A stretch of 64,000 bases of DNA. Source: Bradyrhizobium erythrophlei (GTDB lineage Bacteria; Pseudomonadota; Alphaproteobacteria; Rhizobiales; Xanthobacteraceae). The DNA lies in NCBI GenBank assembly GCA_900129675.1, contig FSRD01000001.1, positions 5,507,501 to 5,571,500 on the forward strand. The letters run 5' to 3'. Position 1 is the stretch's first letter. Each line of letters starts with the position of its first letter. The notes under the pieces are model-generated. The model searched no databases and had not been told where the DNA came from. It was given only the letters and a program-made list of their open reading frames with translations. Shown here one piece after another: positions 16,084-25,519 of the stretch. The position numbers were made by a program, and so were the translations under genes.

Positions 16084-16385
16084 CAACTTGCTCCCGCTGG
16101 TGTCATGGCGTCGGGTCCGGGCGGAGAATTTCCGCGCCTTCGGAAGACGTCCGTTTCCTTGACGCGATCGCAATTTTGCGCCCTTCGTGCCGGTGAGGTA
16201 GGGCAATCCTGAACCCGGTCATCGGCCGCCGCGCGATCGCGCAGGAGAGCGCGAGCGTACCGGCGGAGCGCGGGAATCAACGGCTCGACCTGCAGCAGCA
16301 TGTCCTTCATCGCGCGCTCACGAACCTTTCGGTCCGCTCGCCGCTCATGGACTGCCACGACGCTGCGAAATGATGGCTGATGCAT
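16083..16385 (-). CDS. Chimeric ORF with ECF sigma-factor N-terminal fragment
   Basis: 100 residues. It starts MHQPSFRS, copied from the neighbouring membrane-protein gene through a 177-bp duplication. It then passes into MLLQVEPLIPALRRYARALL and RDRAAADDRVQDC, the start of an ECF sigma factor (region 2.1), at about 16310-16203. After that the sequence is unrelated, so the DNA-binding parts are missing. It is translationally coupled to the response regulator. It may act only as a leader ORF. Confidence 0.5.
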   Translation of the reverse strand: MHQPSFRSVVAVHERRADRKVRERAMKDMLLQVEPLIPALRRYARALLRDRAAADDRVQDCPTSPARRAQNCDRVKETDVFRRRGNSPPGPDAMTPAGAS

Positions 16386-16534
16386 TCTGATCTCCAGAGC
16401 TGGTTGTTGCGGGTGTGACGTGTGGAGGCGCGGCCTATTCCATCGGGTCGCGCAAGATTCTCGATCAACGGGTCGCAAATCTTGAAAAATGCAGTGACTG
16501 CAAAGGCAAAGGGCTGACAAACGGCTTGATCACA
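16358..16534. repeat. 177-bp direct repeat, copy A
   Basis: Aligns without gaps to 17010-17186, with roughly 30 differences or fewer by eye. It carries the start codon and upstream region of the chimeric sigma-fragment ORF. On the minus strand it contains GGAAT and CGTC spaced 16 bases apart, like an ECF-sigma promoter. Confidence 0.75.
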
Positions 16535-16551
16535 TAACCGTTAGCGCGGGA

Positions 16552-17037
16552 TTATTCGTTTGCCGCACGTACAAATTGGAATCGATCAAACAGAATGGCC
16601 AACACGAGGAAGAAGAGGGTATGAGCTAACGCGAACCAAGCCATCCCAGCCAACGTGAGACCGCGACTGCCTGCGATACCCTCTCCGATTGCGGGAAGGA
16701 CGATGAAGGCGTTGATCAACCACACCGCCGTCGCAAAAAGGACGCCGCCCAGCCAGCTCGGCACGCGCATCCAAGGCTCCAACACGAAAGCGTAGAAGAG
16801 AGCCATCGCAAGCCCGATCACGATGTGAAAGCCGGTGCGGAATACCGTGCCTGCCGGAGCGGAGAAGGCGCCACCCGTCAGCATCACCAAGAAGCGGAGC
16901 AAGCCACCATTGCCCGTCGCCAACGGTACGAGTTGGGCCGCATCCAGAGCGAGCGTGTTCAATACAATCGCAATCGTGCCGGCTACGAGAGCAGCCGAAG
17001 CCCTGGAATCGACGCCGCGAAATGCAGGCTGATGCAT
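16552..17037 (-). CDS. Four-helix inner-membrane protein
   Basis: 161 residues with four hydrophobic segments (about 12-31, 42-80, 90-112, 127-150). It begins MHQPAFRGVDSRASAALVAG. No known domain is recognised; it resembles uncharacterised membrane proteins of Rhizobiales. Its start and promoter lie in copy B of the 177-bp repeat. The GGAAT-N16-CGTC motif upstream suggests control by an ECF sigma factor, perhaps the intact version of the one seen as a fragment next door. Confidence 0.65.
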   Translation of the reverse strand: MHQPAFRGVDSRASAALVAGTIAIVLNTLALDAAQLVPLATGNGGLLRFLVMLTGGAFSAPAGTVFRTGFHIVIGLAMALFYAFVLEPWMRVPSWLGGVLFATAVWLINAFIVLPAIGEGIAGSRGLTLAGMAWFALAHTLFFLVLAILFDRFQFVRAANE

Positions 17038-17186
17038 TGTGGTCTCCACATGTGGTTGTTGCGGCTGTGACGTGTGGAGGCGCGGCCTATTCCATCGGGT
17101 CGCGCAAGATTCTCGATCAACAAGTCGCAAATCTTGAAAAGTGCAGTGATTGCAAAGGTAAAGAGCTGTCAAACGGCTTGATCACA
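17010..17186. repeat. 177-bp direct repeat, copy B
   Basis: Partner of 16358-16534. It carries the start and upstream region of the four-helix membrane protein. On its right it abuts a truncated SDR frame. Confidence 0.75.
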
Positions 17187-17203
17187 GAGCCAGCGCGTCG
17201 CTG

Positions 17204-17569
17204 CGAGGCCGCGCGGGATACGGCGCATTCAATTCATCCAAGGGCGGGTTGCGGGCTATCGCGCAGGCGATGGCGAAGGAATATGCCGGCGATGGAATCC
17301 ATGTCGGTCATGTGGTCGTCGACGGCGCCATCGGCGGAGAAAAGATATTTAAGCGGTTTCCCGAGGCAGCTGGACGGGAAGACACTCTGTTGAGTATCGA
17401 GGGGATCGTGGACGCCTTTGCGCTTCTTTATTGGCAGCCGCAACGGGCCTGGTCGTTCGAGGTCGACGTGCGCACCAACAAGGGAAAAGTGGTGACGGGC
17501 GATTCCAGCCGTCCAGCCCTGGTCCGCGATCTTGAACGCGAGGCCTGTGGGCCGAAAATTTTCGAATAG
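17204..17569 (+). pseudogene. SDR C-terminal fragment
   Basis: The frame reads GYGAFNSSKGGLRAIAQAMA, then AGDGIHVGHVVVDGAIGG. This is the catalytic Tyr-x-x-x-Lys region and C-terminal half of a short-chain dehydrogenase. The cofactor-binding half is missing, cut off at the edge of the 177-bp repeat. The frame stays open to 17569. Confidence 0.65.
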
Positions 17570-17680
17570 TACCATTGTAGAGCAAAGCAGACGCGGGCGC
17601 GGCGGAGCCGTCGTTCATTCTCGCTGCGCCATCCTCATCGCCGGCGAGGTTTTGCCTCGCTGGGTCTCTTCGTCGTCTAG

Positions 17681-18975
17681 CAGTCTGCTGAAAAAGCCCT
17701 CGCAAAGGCCTGCGGTTGATGATTCAATCATAATCATGAATCGTCGGGGGGGCTCGCATGCGTGGCAGGTTTGCGGATCAGGGCGGCTTGTTTTCGTACG
17801 TCTCGCCGGAGGCGCGGGTGCCCGCGAGCCATCCGCTGCGGAGTATCCGGGCGCTGGTGCGGGATGTATTGGGCGATTTGAGCCGCAGCTTGGGGAAGCT
17901 TTATGCGAGCGAAGGGCGTCCCTCGATCCCTCCAGAGCAATTGTTGAGCGCCTTGCTGTTGCAGGTGTTTTACGGCATTCGGTCGGAACGCCAGTTGATG
18001 GAGCAACTGGACTACAATCTCTTGTACCGTTGGTTCGTGGGGCTTTCACCCGACGACCCGGTGTGGGATCCGACCACCTTCACCAAGAACCGCGATCGAC
18101 TGCAGAACGGCGAAATATTTACAAGCTTCATGACCAAGCTGCTGAACCATCCGCAGGTCAAGCCGCTGCTGTCGGACGAGCATTTCTCGGTAGATGGAAC
18201 GCTGATCGAAGCCTGGGCTTCACAGAAGAGCTTTCGTCCCAAGGACGGGAGCGGTGACGATGATGGCGGCGCGAACTTCCATGGCCAGAAGCGCAAGAAC
18301 GACACCCACGCGAGCACAAGCGACCCCGACAGCAGGCTTTATCGCAAGGCGGCCGGGCGGGAGGCGAAGCTTTGCTATATGGGCCACGCCACCATGGAGA
18401 ACCGGCATAGCCTGGCGGTGGCCGGCATGGTCACGCACGCCAATGGCACCGCCGAACGCCGAGCCTCGGAGGTCATGCTGAAGGCCAGGAGCAAAGCCGC
18501 CGGCCATCGGATCACGGTCGGTGAGGACAAGGCCTACGATACGGCCGATCATGTGGCCAATCTTCGCGCCATCAACGTGACACCGCACGTGACACAAAAC
18601 AACGCCGTCACCAAAACCGGCAAGACCCGCAACAGCGCCATCGACGAACGAACCACGCGGCATCCGGGGTATGGCATGTCGCAATCACGCCGGGCGATGG
18701 CCGAGTGCATCTTCGGTTGGGGCAAGCAGCACGGGACCATGCGCAAGACCAAACATCGCGGCATCGGTCGCGTCGCCGCCGATTTCCTGCTCAATCTGAT
18801 CGCCTACAACCTGATCCGCATTCCCAAACTGATCGCTGCGTAGCAGTGCCGGGCGCCAAGACCGCGCTCACGTGAACAAAATTGCCCCAAGCCACTGAAC
18901 ACCGCACCTGAAACTTGATCGGCGGCACACCGCAAGACAAAGAAAACTCAAATTTCCAGGTTTTTCAGCGGACTG
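17681..18975 (+). mobile_element. IS5-family insertion sequence, 1295 bp
   Basis: Terminal inverted repeats CAGTCTGCTGAAAAAGCC (left) and, on the opposite strand at the right, CAGTCCGCTGAAAAACC. The flanks are CTAG (left) and TTAG (right), which fit the YTAR target preference of IS5 elements but are not identical. The transposase gene is intact. Confidence 0.75.
17758..18843 (+). CDS. IS5-family transposase
   Basis: 361 residues. The N-terminal DUF772-type region (about 40-110, RPSIPPEQLLSALLLQVFYG) is followed by a DDE domain. FSVDGTLIEAW supplies the first Asp, GEDKAYD the second, and RRAMAECIFGWGKQHG the final Glu with the Y/W motif. It appears complete and should be active in principle. 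Confidence 0.85.
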   Translation: MRGRFADQGGLFSYVSPEARVPASHPLRSIRALVRDVLGDLSRSLGKLYASEGRPSIPPEQLLSALLLQVFYGIRSERQLMEQLDYNLLYRWFVGLSPDDPVWDPTTFTKNRDRLQNGEIFTSFMTKLLNHPQVKPLLSDEHFSVDGTLIEAWASQKSFRPKDGSGDDDGGANFHGQKRKNDTHASTSDPDSRLYRKAAGREAKLCYMGHATMENRHSLAVAGMVTHANGTAERRASEVMLKARSKAAGHRITVGEDKAYDTADHVANLRAINVTPHVTQNNAVTKTGKTRNSAIDERTTRHPGYGMSQSRRAMAECIFGWGKQHGTMRKTKHRGIGRVAADFLLNLIAYNLIRIPKLIAA

Positions 18976-18979
18976 TTAG

Positions 18980-19328
18980 ACTACTTCCCGGCGCAAAATT
19001 CGAAGGGCTTTGGCCGCGTGTAGAATCAGCGTTTCGGCGGAAAACTGCAAGGTCGAACGGAGCGAGGCTTGACTTGGGCGGTCGCGCATTCAGCCGAAGT
19101 CCGTTGTTGAGGGTAGATCGGAAATCATGGCGGCTCGTCCAGAACGACGCGAATGACCAAATGCAGACGCATGGTCATGTTGGGTAGCCTCAACACGCTG
19201 GGGAGGACGTACCGATACACGCGTGACCGGAAGCAACTGGGCTATCGGCATTGTCAGGACCGGTCTATCTTGCTCAGGCGCAATAGTGTGAGAACGGCGA
19301 CCGGAGCAAAAACCATTGGGAGGGTCAA
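18980..19328. other. Intergenic stretch right of the IS5 element
   Basis: About 350 bases without a supported gene. The right edge holds GGGAGGGTCAA, the ribosome-binding site of the next gene. Confidence 0.4.
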
Positions 19329-19889
19329 ATGACGTTCCAATCTGCCTGCCGCGCAGAGCGCCTAGCGGCGCCGACAATCGGTTTCTTAGCTGCGCTTGCG
19401 ATGATCTGCTCCACCACATTTGCTCAGGCACAGATCAGCGCTGAAGTTCGGCTCAAAGAGCGAAACATTGTCCTGCCCGCCCCGCCCAAACCGGTCGGAA
19501 ATTATGTTGAATGGGTGAGAGTGGGCAATCTGCTCTATTTGGCGGGCCATGGGGGAGGAGCGGAGGCACGCGGGAAAGGCAAAGTAGGCAGGGATCTTAC
19601 TCCCGAGCAGGGCTACCAAGAGGCGCGTGAGGTTGGCCTAAACCTGCTCGCGACCACGCGCGAGGCGCTCGGGACTCTCGACAAAGTTAAGCGAGTAGTG
19701 AAAGTTCTTGGGATGGTGAATTCTGCTCCAGGATTTGACGAGCAGCCAAAAGTTATCAATGGATTTTCTGATCTAATGGTTGAGGTTTTTGGCGACGCCG
19801 GCAAGCATGCCCGGTCTGCAGTAGGAATGGCCGAGCTCCCGTTCGGCATCCCAGTCGAGATCGAAATGATCATTGAGGTGAGTGATTGA
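19329..19889 (+). CDS. Exported RidA/YjgF-family protein
   Basis: 186 residues. A signal peptide (hydrophobic about 16-30, FAQA cut near 35) precedes a RidA domain with YVEWVRVGNLLYLAGHGGG and later VKVLGMVNSAPGF and GKHARSAVGMAELPFG. The RSAVGMAELP run carries the conserved Arg of the deaminase site. Cytosolic RidA removes reactive enamines; this one should act in the periplasm. It stands alone. Confidence 0.75.
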   Translation: MTFQSACRAERLAAPTIGFLAALAMICSTTFAQAQISAEVRLKERNIVLPAPPKPVGNYVEWVRVGNLLYLAGHGGGAEARGKGKVGRDLTPEQGYQEAREVGLNLLATTREALGTLDKVKRVVKVLGMVNSAPGFDEQPKVINGFSDLMVEVFGDAGKHARSAVGMAELPFGIPVEIEMIIEVSD

Positions 19890-20047
19890 GTTGCGACCTA
19901 CCCGCATGTCGCTTTCGGGTCGATCTCGACCGAAATGGGCCTTTCGAGACATTTGCGGTCCTGCCAGGCCGGCCCGGCTGGTCGGTTGGTGCCAACATCG
20001 GAAGTTGGGTATGCTTTCGACGCCCACCGGAACGGCTGTTCAGAAAA

Positions 20048-20587
20048 CTATTTCCCTTTACAGTAGCGTGCCGCCTCGGCGTAAGCCGCATTGGTCATCT
20101 GGTACATGCCCACAGCGCTGGAGGCGGGCTTGTACACCGCGAAGGGGTTCCAGGTGAGCTGCCAGCGCCAGTAGGTGTGCGCCACCGGATTGCCGGTGCT
20201 TTCGACCTGCGCCAACGCGGCCAGCAGCTCGGGCGTGATCGTGCTGGTGGAATACGCGTGGAAGAGCGGTTCGTACCGCCGCCACGTTTCGATCGGTTCC
20301 TTGTCGAGCGCCCCGCCGACGAAAAAGAGCAGCTCGCTCGGCTTGCGGACAACGTGATAGACGAGGTTTGTCAGCGAGGATGCCGCGAGGACGAGCGCCG
20401 CGAGGCAAGCGATCCGAACCGCCCGCGGTGCTGCGGTCAGCGTCCGTCGCACCAAGCGCGCGCCTCGCCAGCGGCTGACGCGGCGGAGCAAGGTGTTCCA
20501 GCTTTGCCTGACGCGCGTCTTGCGAGAGCGGGACTTGGCAGTGCGCGACGAGGACACGCGGATGTTTGGCCTGTTGTGAGCCGGCAT
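20048..20587 (-). pseudogene. Lytic transglycosylase, C-terminally truncated
   Basis: 179 residues. A basic N-terminus and one membrane anchor (about 57-75) are followed by the start of an SLT domain, TPELLAALAQVESTGNPVAH, with the likely catalytic Glu, and SSAVGMYQMT. The frame stops at CKGK before the second half of the fold. Related proteins run on for 100 or more residues. The left part of the gene has been lost near 20045. Confidence 0.6.
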
Positions 20588-21083
20588 GCGACAGCCGGCC
20601 GGCGCGGTGTGATAGGGAGTGGTGTTCAGAGTGGTTCAGCGCCGGACGATGTCGCACACCGACATGGGCATCGTAGGCGCGACAACCGACACCTTCATTC
20701 TCTTCGAGAACGGTGTCAGGCGCAACCGGCTGGTGTTGCCTGGGTTGTCAAATGCGGCGGATCACATGCCATCCAAGCCCGACCCGCCCACAGCCCCTCT
20801 AACAGAACAGCCCGATCATTCCGCCGGCTCAGGTGATTCCATCACGTCATCAACTCGGATAAGGTTTTCGGTACACAGATATCTGAAGCGAACGATATCG
20901 AGGCGCGAGTAGTCCGGTGCTGAGTCGGTCATGACGGTCTTCCAGTCGAGTAACTCTAGTGCCGGGACGAAGCGACGATCGAGCTATCTAAGTAGGAAAA
21001 AGCCCGCGCTCGCCCCCCAAACCCGGGTCTTCGGACCGCGGCTATGTCCGGTTCTGCATTCAGGATCGCGCAGGTTCATCACC
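20588..21083. other. Intergenic stretch without a supported gene
   Basis: About 500 bases. Several short frames are present, none with a recognisable motif. Confidence 0.4.
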
Positions 21084-23621
21084 TTACGAACGTTCGTCCG
21101 CTTGCGCGGGCGCGGGAGGCTGAGCGGGCGGATACAATTGAATCTCGGGGATCAACCCCTTGATGTGCTGGGTCAGACACGCTTTGTTCGCGGAATCGAC
21201 GCTGGGTGGATCGTCGCCCCCGACCAGTCGGCGTCCGATATGCTCGCCCAGCGCGCGGTAGACCTCGAACTGCTCTTCGCTGAACAGTTGGTCCATGGTG
21301 GATTCCTGCGGGAATGCTGGGTTCGCCGCTTTGTAGGCCGTGACATATCCGCTTTCGTCGCCGCTGACCGACGCTTTGATGTAGATCAGCGCACCCTTTT
21401 CGCGAATCTTGGAGTCTCCAACCGGTGGATAATCAATCAGGCCCAACGCGACGTGCGGACCCGGCTTCGGCGAGACCACCCGCTTCTTCGCATTATCCGA
21501 GGCGGCGCGGGATCCGTCGCCGATCGGCGTCCAGTCCATCACGATGCGCGTTCCGAAATCGATGCGGGCGAAGCGTTCGAGCTGGACCAGCGAGCTGAAG
21601 GTAAAATCGGGATCGGATTCCGCATCGACCGCCACAATGAGCGAGCAGCGCCTGCGCAGCAATTCGTAGATGCCGAGGTTTTCGATATGGCCGCCGTCAG
21701 TGAGAAAGACGAAGCCGGCCGAGGACTTGTCGTCCGGCTTGCGCTCGGAAATGTCGGCGCCCGATTTGAAGAAGGCTTCGCTCAGTAGGTAGAGCGGTCC
21801 GGGTGAACCGCGCCACCACTTCATAGGCCATTTCGAGCCCTGGTATTTCACGATGTCGAGTGGGTGGCGCAGCCATCGTCCGAGCCGCACATTCAAAAGC
21901 GCGATCGTCGCCGAGAGCGGCCGCATCGACGCCATTCCCATGTTGGGAGCCGCGGCCGCGCCGGAAATCGCCATGGCGGTCCCGAGGTTCATTCCGTCTG
22001 TCAAGTTCTCGACAAGGTGGGTCCTGACGTAGCCCGTCGCCTCGCTGCCGGCGAACAACCTGCTGAAAAAGAAGAAGTCGGCGTTGCGTCCCCGCCGATT
22101 GGCGAACTTCGATCCCGGCAAATTGAGTGCGGTGTTGACGAGATGATACAGCGAGGGTCGCTGGTCAATTTTGGCAAAGTTAAAGGTGTCGTTGGGCTCG
22201 ATGCTGTTTGGGCCGGACGCGGCATTGCGCTTGAAAAGAAATGCGCTACCGAGCCGGTCGCGGTAGAGCTGGTGTAGGGAATTCGAGTTCACGTTGAACA
22301 CCAGCCATGCTGCGAAAAGAACGATGGCGCATCCGCAATAAAGGATCGTCGCCGCCCAGGGCTGGATTGATGCGGGGAGGGCTCCTTGCAGATATTTGAT
22401 CGGAGCTGCGATGAAGGAAGGCGCGTGAGCAGCCCAGTCCTCTGTTCCCCAGGCCGTACAGACCCCAGCCGAACTTGTGGTGCAGGCGGTGACGCCGATC
22501 GCCCAGTACGCGAGCTGTAGCATCGAAAGCCAGAGCAGGAGCGGGATCACCGCTGCCACCAGGATCAGGACCAGCCGGCTGGTCCATTTCGAGATGGCTT
22601 CAGAGTACGTAGTGGTGACGCCGGAAACCGCCTTCTCCGCGATCTTTCTGAGAAACGGAAGGATGGCTGCGACGATGGGCGTGGCCCAGGCTACCACCTT
22701 TGCGAGGTTGCCGAACGGGTCGGACGCCTGGGCCGCCTCCACGGGCGGTTTGGCGGCTCCCTCGAACATGATCCGTAATACCGCGAAATGCAGTTCGAAC
22801 AGGAACGGCAGCGCGCCCAGGATGAGGATGATCGTAGCGATCTTGGCGATCCGCTGGCGAGCCGGCTTCTCCAGGATGGGTGATATCGAGACTCCGAAGG
22901 CGTAAGCTATCAGCAGCAAGAGCAGGATTGCCCCGGCGAGAATCGAGAACGGCAATCCGCTTGCACGCACGCCCGCGGGCAGGAACATGAGCCAGTTTCG
23001 CGCCTCGGCTAACGCCCGCGTGTCGGGCGTCACGGCGGCGAGCAGCGCCGCGGCAACCAGCAGGAACGGCAATACGATGATGACGTTCATCACGATGCCG
23101 CGCAGGTAAATCACCAACGCCGAGAGCGCGGACCCGATGCCGTTCTGCAAGAGATAGCGCGAGTTGTCGCGCAGATGTCGCGTCGCATCTGTTTCGCCGA
23201 CTTCCTGGCCACTCAGCCCGAACGGAAAAGTCTTGATCGGGTCGGACATTGCGACGGTCATTGACGTTCCGATATAGCCGCCGCCGGAGACGGTGGAGAG
23301 ATATCGGAATTTCTCCAGGATGCCGGTGGCATTGAACGCCTGCAGCACGCCGAGGCAGAAGGACGCAGAGCGGATGCCCCCGCCGGAAAGCGCAAGCCCG
23401 GTCATTTTGTCGTTGACGGAGGGCGTCCGCCTGCGCGGCGCACTTTTATCCATGATGTCAGCGTATTCGGCGCCATATACCAACGTAAAGTCGGACGTAA
23501 AGTCGGGAATGGTGCCGGCAGCGGAAGCAGCCGGAGCGCCTTCCGCCGGTTCTGTCGCAGACTTGTCTTTTGCAGCAGTGAGATGGGCTGCGTTGTTCGC
23601 ATCTGCATTTTCGTCGGTCAT
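21084..23621 (-). CDS. Membrane-embedded patatin-like phospholipase
   Basis: 845 residues. The N-terminal patatin half-site is LALSGGGIRSASFCLGVLQA (oxyanion loop) plus LSTVSGGGYIG, with the nucleophile Ser in the SGG turn. The other half comes much later as FLTDGGHIENLG, with the catalytic Asp. Between them lie five or six membrane segments (about residues 155-480). It is probably a serine lipid hydrolase with a membrane insert. The ATG at 23621 is preceded by GGGAGGGGGGCAG, better than an upstream GTG/ATG at 23648. Single gene, role unknown. Confidence 0.75.
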   Translation of the reverse strand: MTDENADANNAAHLTAAKDKSATEPAEGAPAASAAGTIPDFTSDFTLVYGAEYADIMDKSAPRRRTPSVNDKMTGLALSGGGIRSASFCLGVLQAFNATGILEKFRYLSTVSGGGYIGTSMTVAMSDPIKTFPFGLSGQEVGETDATRHLRDNSRYLLQNGIGSALSALVIYLRGIVMNVIIVLPFLLVAAALLAAVTPDTRALAEARNWLMFLPAGVRASGLPFSILAGAILLLLLIAYAFGVSISPILEKPARQRIAKIATIILILGALPFLFELHFAVLRIMFEGAAKPPVEAAQASDPFGNLAKVVAWATPIVAAILPFLRKIAEKAVSGVTTTYSEAISKWTSRLVLILVAAVIPLLLWLSMLQLAYWAIGVTACTTSSAGVCTAWGTEDWAAHAPSFIAAPIKYLQGALPASIQPWAATILYCGCAIVLFAAWLVFNVNSNSLHQLYRDRLGSAFLFKRNAASGPNSIEPNDTFNFAKIDQRPSLYHLVNTALNLPGSKFANRRGRNADFFFFSRLFAGSEATGYVRTHLVENLTDGMNLGTAMAISGAAAAPNMGMASMRPLSATIALLNVRLGRWLRHPLDIVKYQGSKWPMKWWRGSPGPLYLLSEAFFKSGADISERKPDDKSSAGFVFLTDGGHIENLGIYELLRRRCSLIVAVDAESDPDFTFSSLVQLERFARIDFGTRIVMDWTPIGDGSRAASDNAKKRVVSPKPGPHVALGLIDYPPVGDSKIREKGALIYIKASVSGDESGYVTAYKAANPAFPQESTMDQLFSEEQFEVYRALGEHIGRRLVGGDDPPSVDSANKACLTQHIKGLIPEIQLYPPAQPPAPAQADERS

Positions 23622-24064
23622 CTGCCCCCTCCCTGTCGCCTCGCCCAACAGCCTACGCCGTCATTGCCGCCATTTCGAAGAAACCCCGCGCCACCGCGGC
23701 GATCCGAACGATCGCCGCGGGCCGGAGTGCCTCGCCGAAGATCGAATGGCGGGGTGTGCGGCAGCCGTTTATACCTTAAGTAGCACAGCTTGCGAGCCCA
23801 GAATATTGCCGTCGCGCCGGTTTGCCGGTGGAACTCGCGCGACGAATGGTACCGGCCGGTCGATGCTTACTGTGTTTCGGCGTGGAGTAATGTGCTTCAC
23901 GGAGCGTCAACTTCGCGAAGCCGGATCCTCGAGGTATATCCCGCCCTTCCGCGCCTCTGGCTTGTTTCGACCAATCGATCTTGAATAATTAGTCGTAGTC
24001 TCCGGTGCCGTCTTCCGTCAGGTCGCGGGGACGAGGAGAGGAAGCGCAGGCGGTCGGAAATTAG
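23622..24064. other. Intergenic stretch without a supported gene
   Basis: About 440 bases between divergent genes. No recognisable coding sequence or structured RNA was noticed. Confidence 0.4.
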
Positions 24065-24523
24065 ATGCTCTTCAGGATCGGAATCATCTCGGATACGCAC
24101 GGCTTGCTGAGGCCAGAAGCCGAACGTTGCCTCGCCGGTGTCGATCACATTGTTCACGGCGGCGATGTCGGACATCCCGACGTTCTCGTCAGGCTCCGCA
24201 AAATCGCGCCCGTCACTGCGATCAGAGGGAATGTTGATGCGGGCGACTGGGCTAAAGAATACCCAGACACCGAATGTGTGCGTCTGGGGGAGCGATCGAT
24301 CTACATTTTGCACGACCTTAAAACGTTAGCCGTCGATCCCGCCGCGCGCGGAATCGACGTGATCGTTTCGGGCCACTCCCACCAAGTGCGGGTCGAAACA
24401 ATCGACGGAGTGCTTTACCTCAATCCGGGCAGCGCAGGGCCACGGCGTTTCAAGCTTCCGGTCACGATCGCGACGCTGGATATAACGCCCAATGGTCTAA
24501 GACCTGAAATACATCAGCTGTGA
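24065..24523 (+). CDS. YfcE/MJ0936-type metallophosphoesterase
   Basis: 152 residues with all phosphoesterase motifs in order: SDTHG (Asp10, His12), HGGDVG, RGNVDAG, HDL, GHSH and NPGSAGPRR. It should hydrolyse phosphodiesters with two metal ions in the cytoplasm. It lies convergent to the exonuclease gene and stands alone on its strand. Confidence 0.85.
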   Translation: MLFRIGIISDTHGLLRPEAERCLAGVDHIVHGGDVGHPDVLVRLRKIAPVTAIRGNVDAGDWAKEYPDTECVRLGERSIYILHDLKTLAVDPAARGIDVIVSGHSHQVRVETIDGVLYLNPGSAGPRRFKLPVTIATLDITPNGLRPEIHQL

Positions 24524-24555
24524 GATGCTCGCGCTCGGTGCGAGATTTGGAGACG

Positions 24556-25452
24556 CTAAAACCTGGCGGAAAACCGATTGAAGGGTGTCAATACCTGAAA
24601 TCGCGGCTCGACGTCCCTTAGATAGATCTCCGTCTTGAGAAAGGCCATTTCGTCTTCGAGTGCGCTCTCTTCGACGTCGACGTACCAAGACTTCGGTCTG
24701 CCATCGCTTCCGTCGCTCCAACGGTATCCCCGCCGCTTTAGCGTATCCTTGAGCTCGAACGGCGATTGCTCGGCCCACACCCGCATGGACTTCTTTCGAG
24801 CCTGCTCGAGGAGGACGGCGAGCGCGGGCGTTAAGGTCGTCGGCAGTTCGTAGGCGAGAATCTCAAGGAGGGCGTGACAGTCGTCGACGGCACGGTGAGC
24901 CTGGTGGAACAGTCCGGCGCCGTTCAGAAGGTAGCCCAATCGCGATCCTTCGAACCCGTGTTTGCGCCATTCAACTTCCGTCGCCGAACAAGCCCAGGCC
25001 TTCTGTTCGAAGATCGGCCAGTAGCGCTCGGCGAACTTTCGGTCGAAGGCCGCATTGTGAGCGATGACGATCACGGCGTCGGCCGCGAAGGCGGACACCG
25101 CCGCCTCGTCGATCCTGTGCCCAGCGATCATTTCGTCCGTGATGCCGGTGAGAGCTACGATCTCCTCGGGGACCGGACCTGACGGCTCGTTGAACGATGC
25201 GAACACATCTCGGAGCCCGACGATACGTCCGTCAGGCAGGTAATCGAACTTCACCATGCCGAGTTCGATTATCTCGTCCTTGCGGTGATCGAGGCCGGTC
25301 GTTTCGACGTCGACGAGCAGACCGGTTTTCGTCGCTTGCCCGATGGACGGCGTGATTGCGGTTCGGGGAATAAGGCGCCGCAGAACGCGATAGTCGCCGG
25401 ATCTCGCCAGGGCCTCGGCCATCGCCGTCAGGCTTAGTGCGTTTTCGCTCAT
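24556..25452 (-). CDS. DEDDh 3'-5' exonuclease (DnaQ-like)
   Basis: 298 residues. Exo motif I is VDVETTG (Asp48, Glu50), motif II IAHNAAFDRKF, motif III HRAVDDCHALLE. This is the DEDDh set of the DNA polymerase III epsilon group. The C-terminal 100 residues (GYRWSDGSDGRPKSWYVDV) are extra. A GTG at 25491 would add 13 residues; the ATG at 25452 gives the more usual N-terminus. It follows dinB on the same strand and may be its repair partner. Confidence 0.8.
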   Translation of the reverse strand: MSENALSLTAMAEALARSGDYRVLRRLIPRTAITPSIGQATKTGLLVDVETTGLDHRKDEIIELGMVKFDYLPDGRIVGLRDVFASFNEPSGPVPEEIVALTGITDEMIAGHRIDEAAVSAFAADAVIVIAHNAAFDRKFAERYWPIFEQKAWACSATEVEWRKHGFEGSRLGYLLNGAGLFHQAHRAVDDCHALLEILAYELPTTLTPALAVLLEQARKKSMRVWAEQSPFELKDTLKRRGYRWSDGSDGRPKSWYVDVEESALEDEMAFLKTEIYLRDVEPRFQVLTPFNRFSARF

Positions 25453-25519
25453 CTGATCGTTTTCATCCTCGGGGACCGCTGTCCCAAACACACAGGGGAT
25501 CGCTGTAGGCGCAATCGGA

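Noticed and set aside
17681..18979. Exact 4-bp target duplication of the IS5 element
   Set aside because: Flanks read CTAG on the left and TTAG on the right, so the duplication is not exact as it stands.
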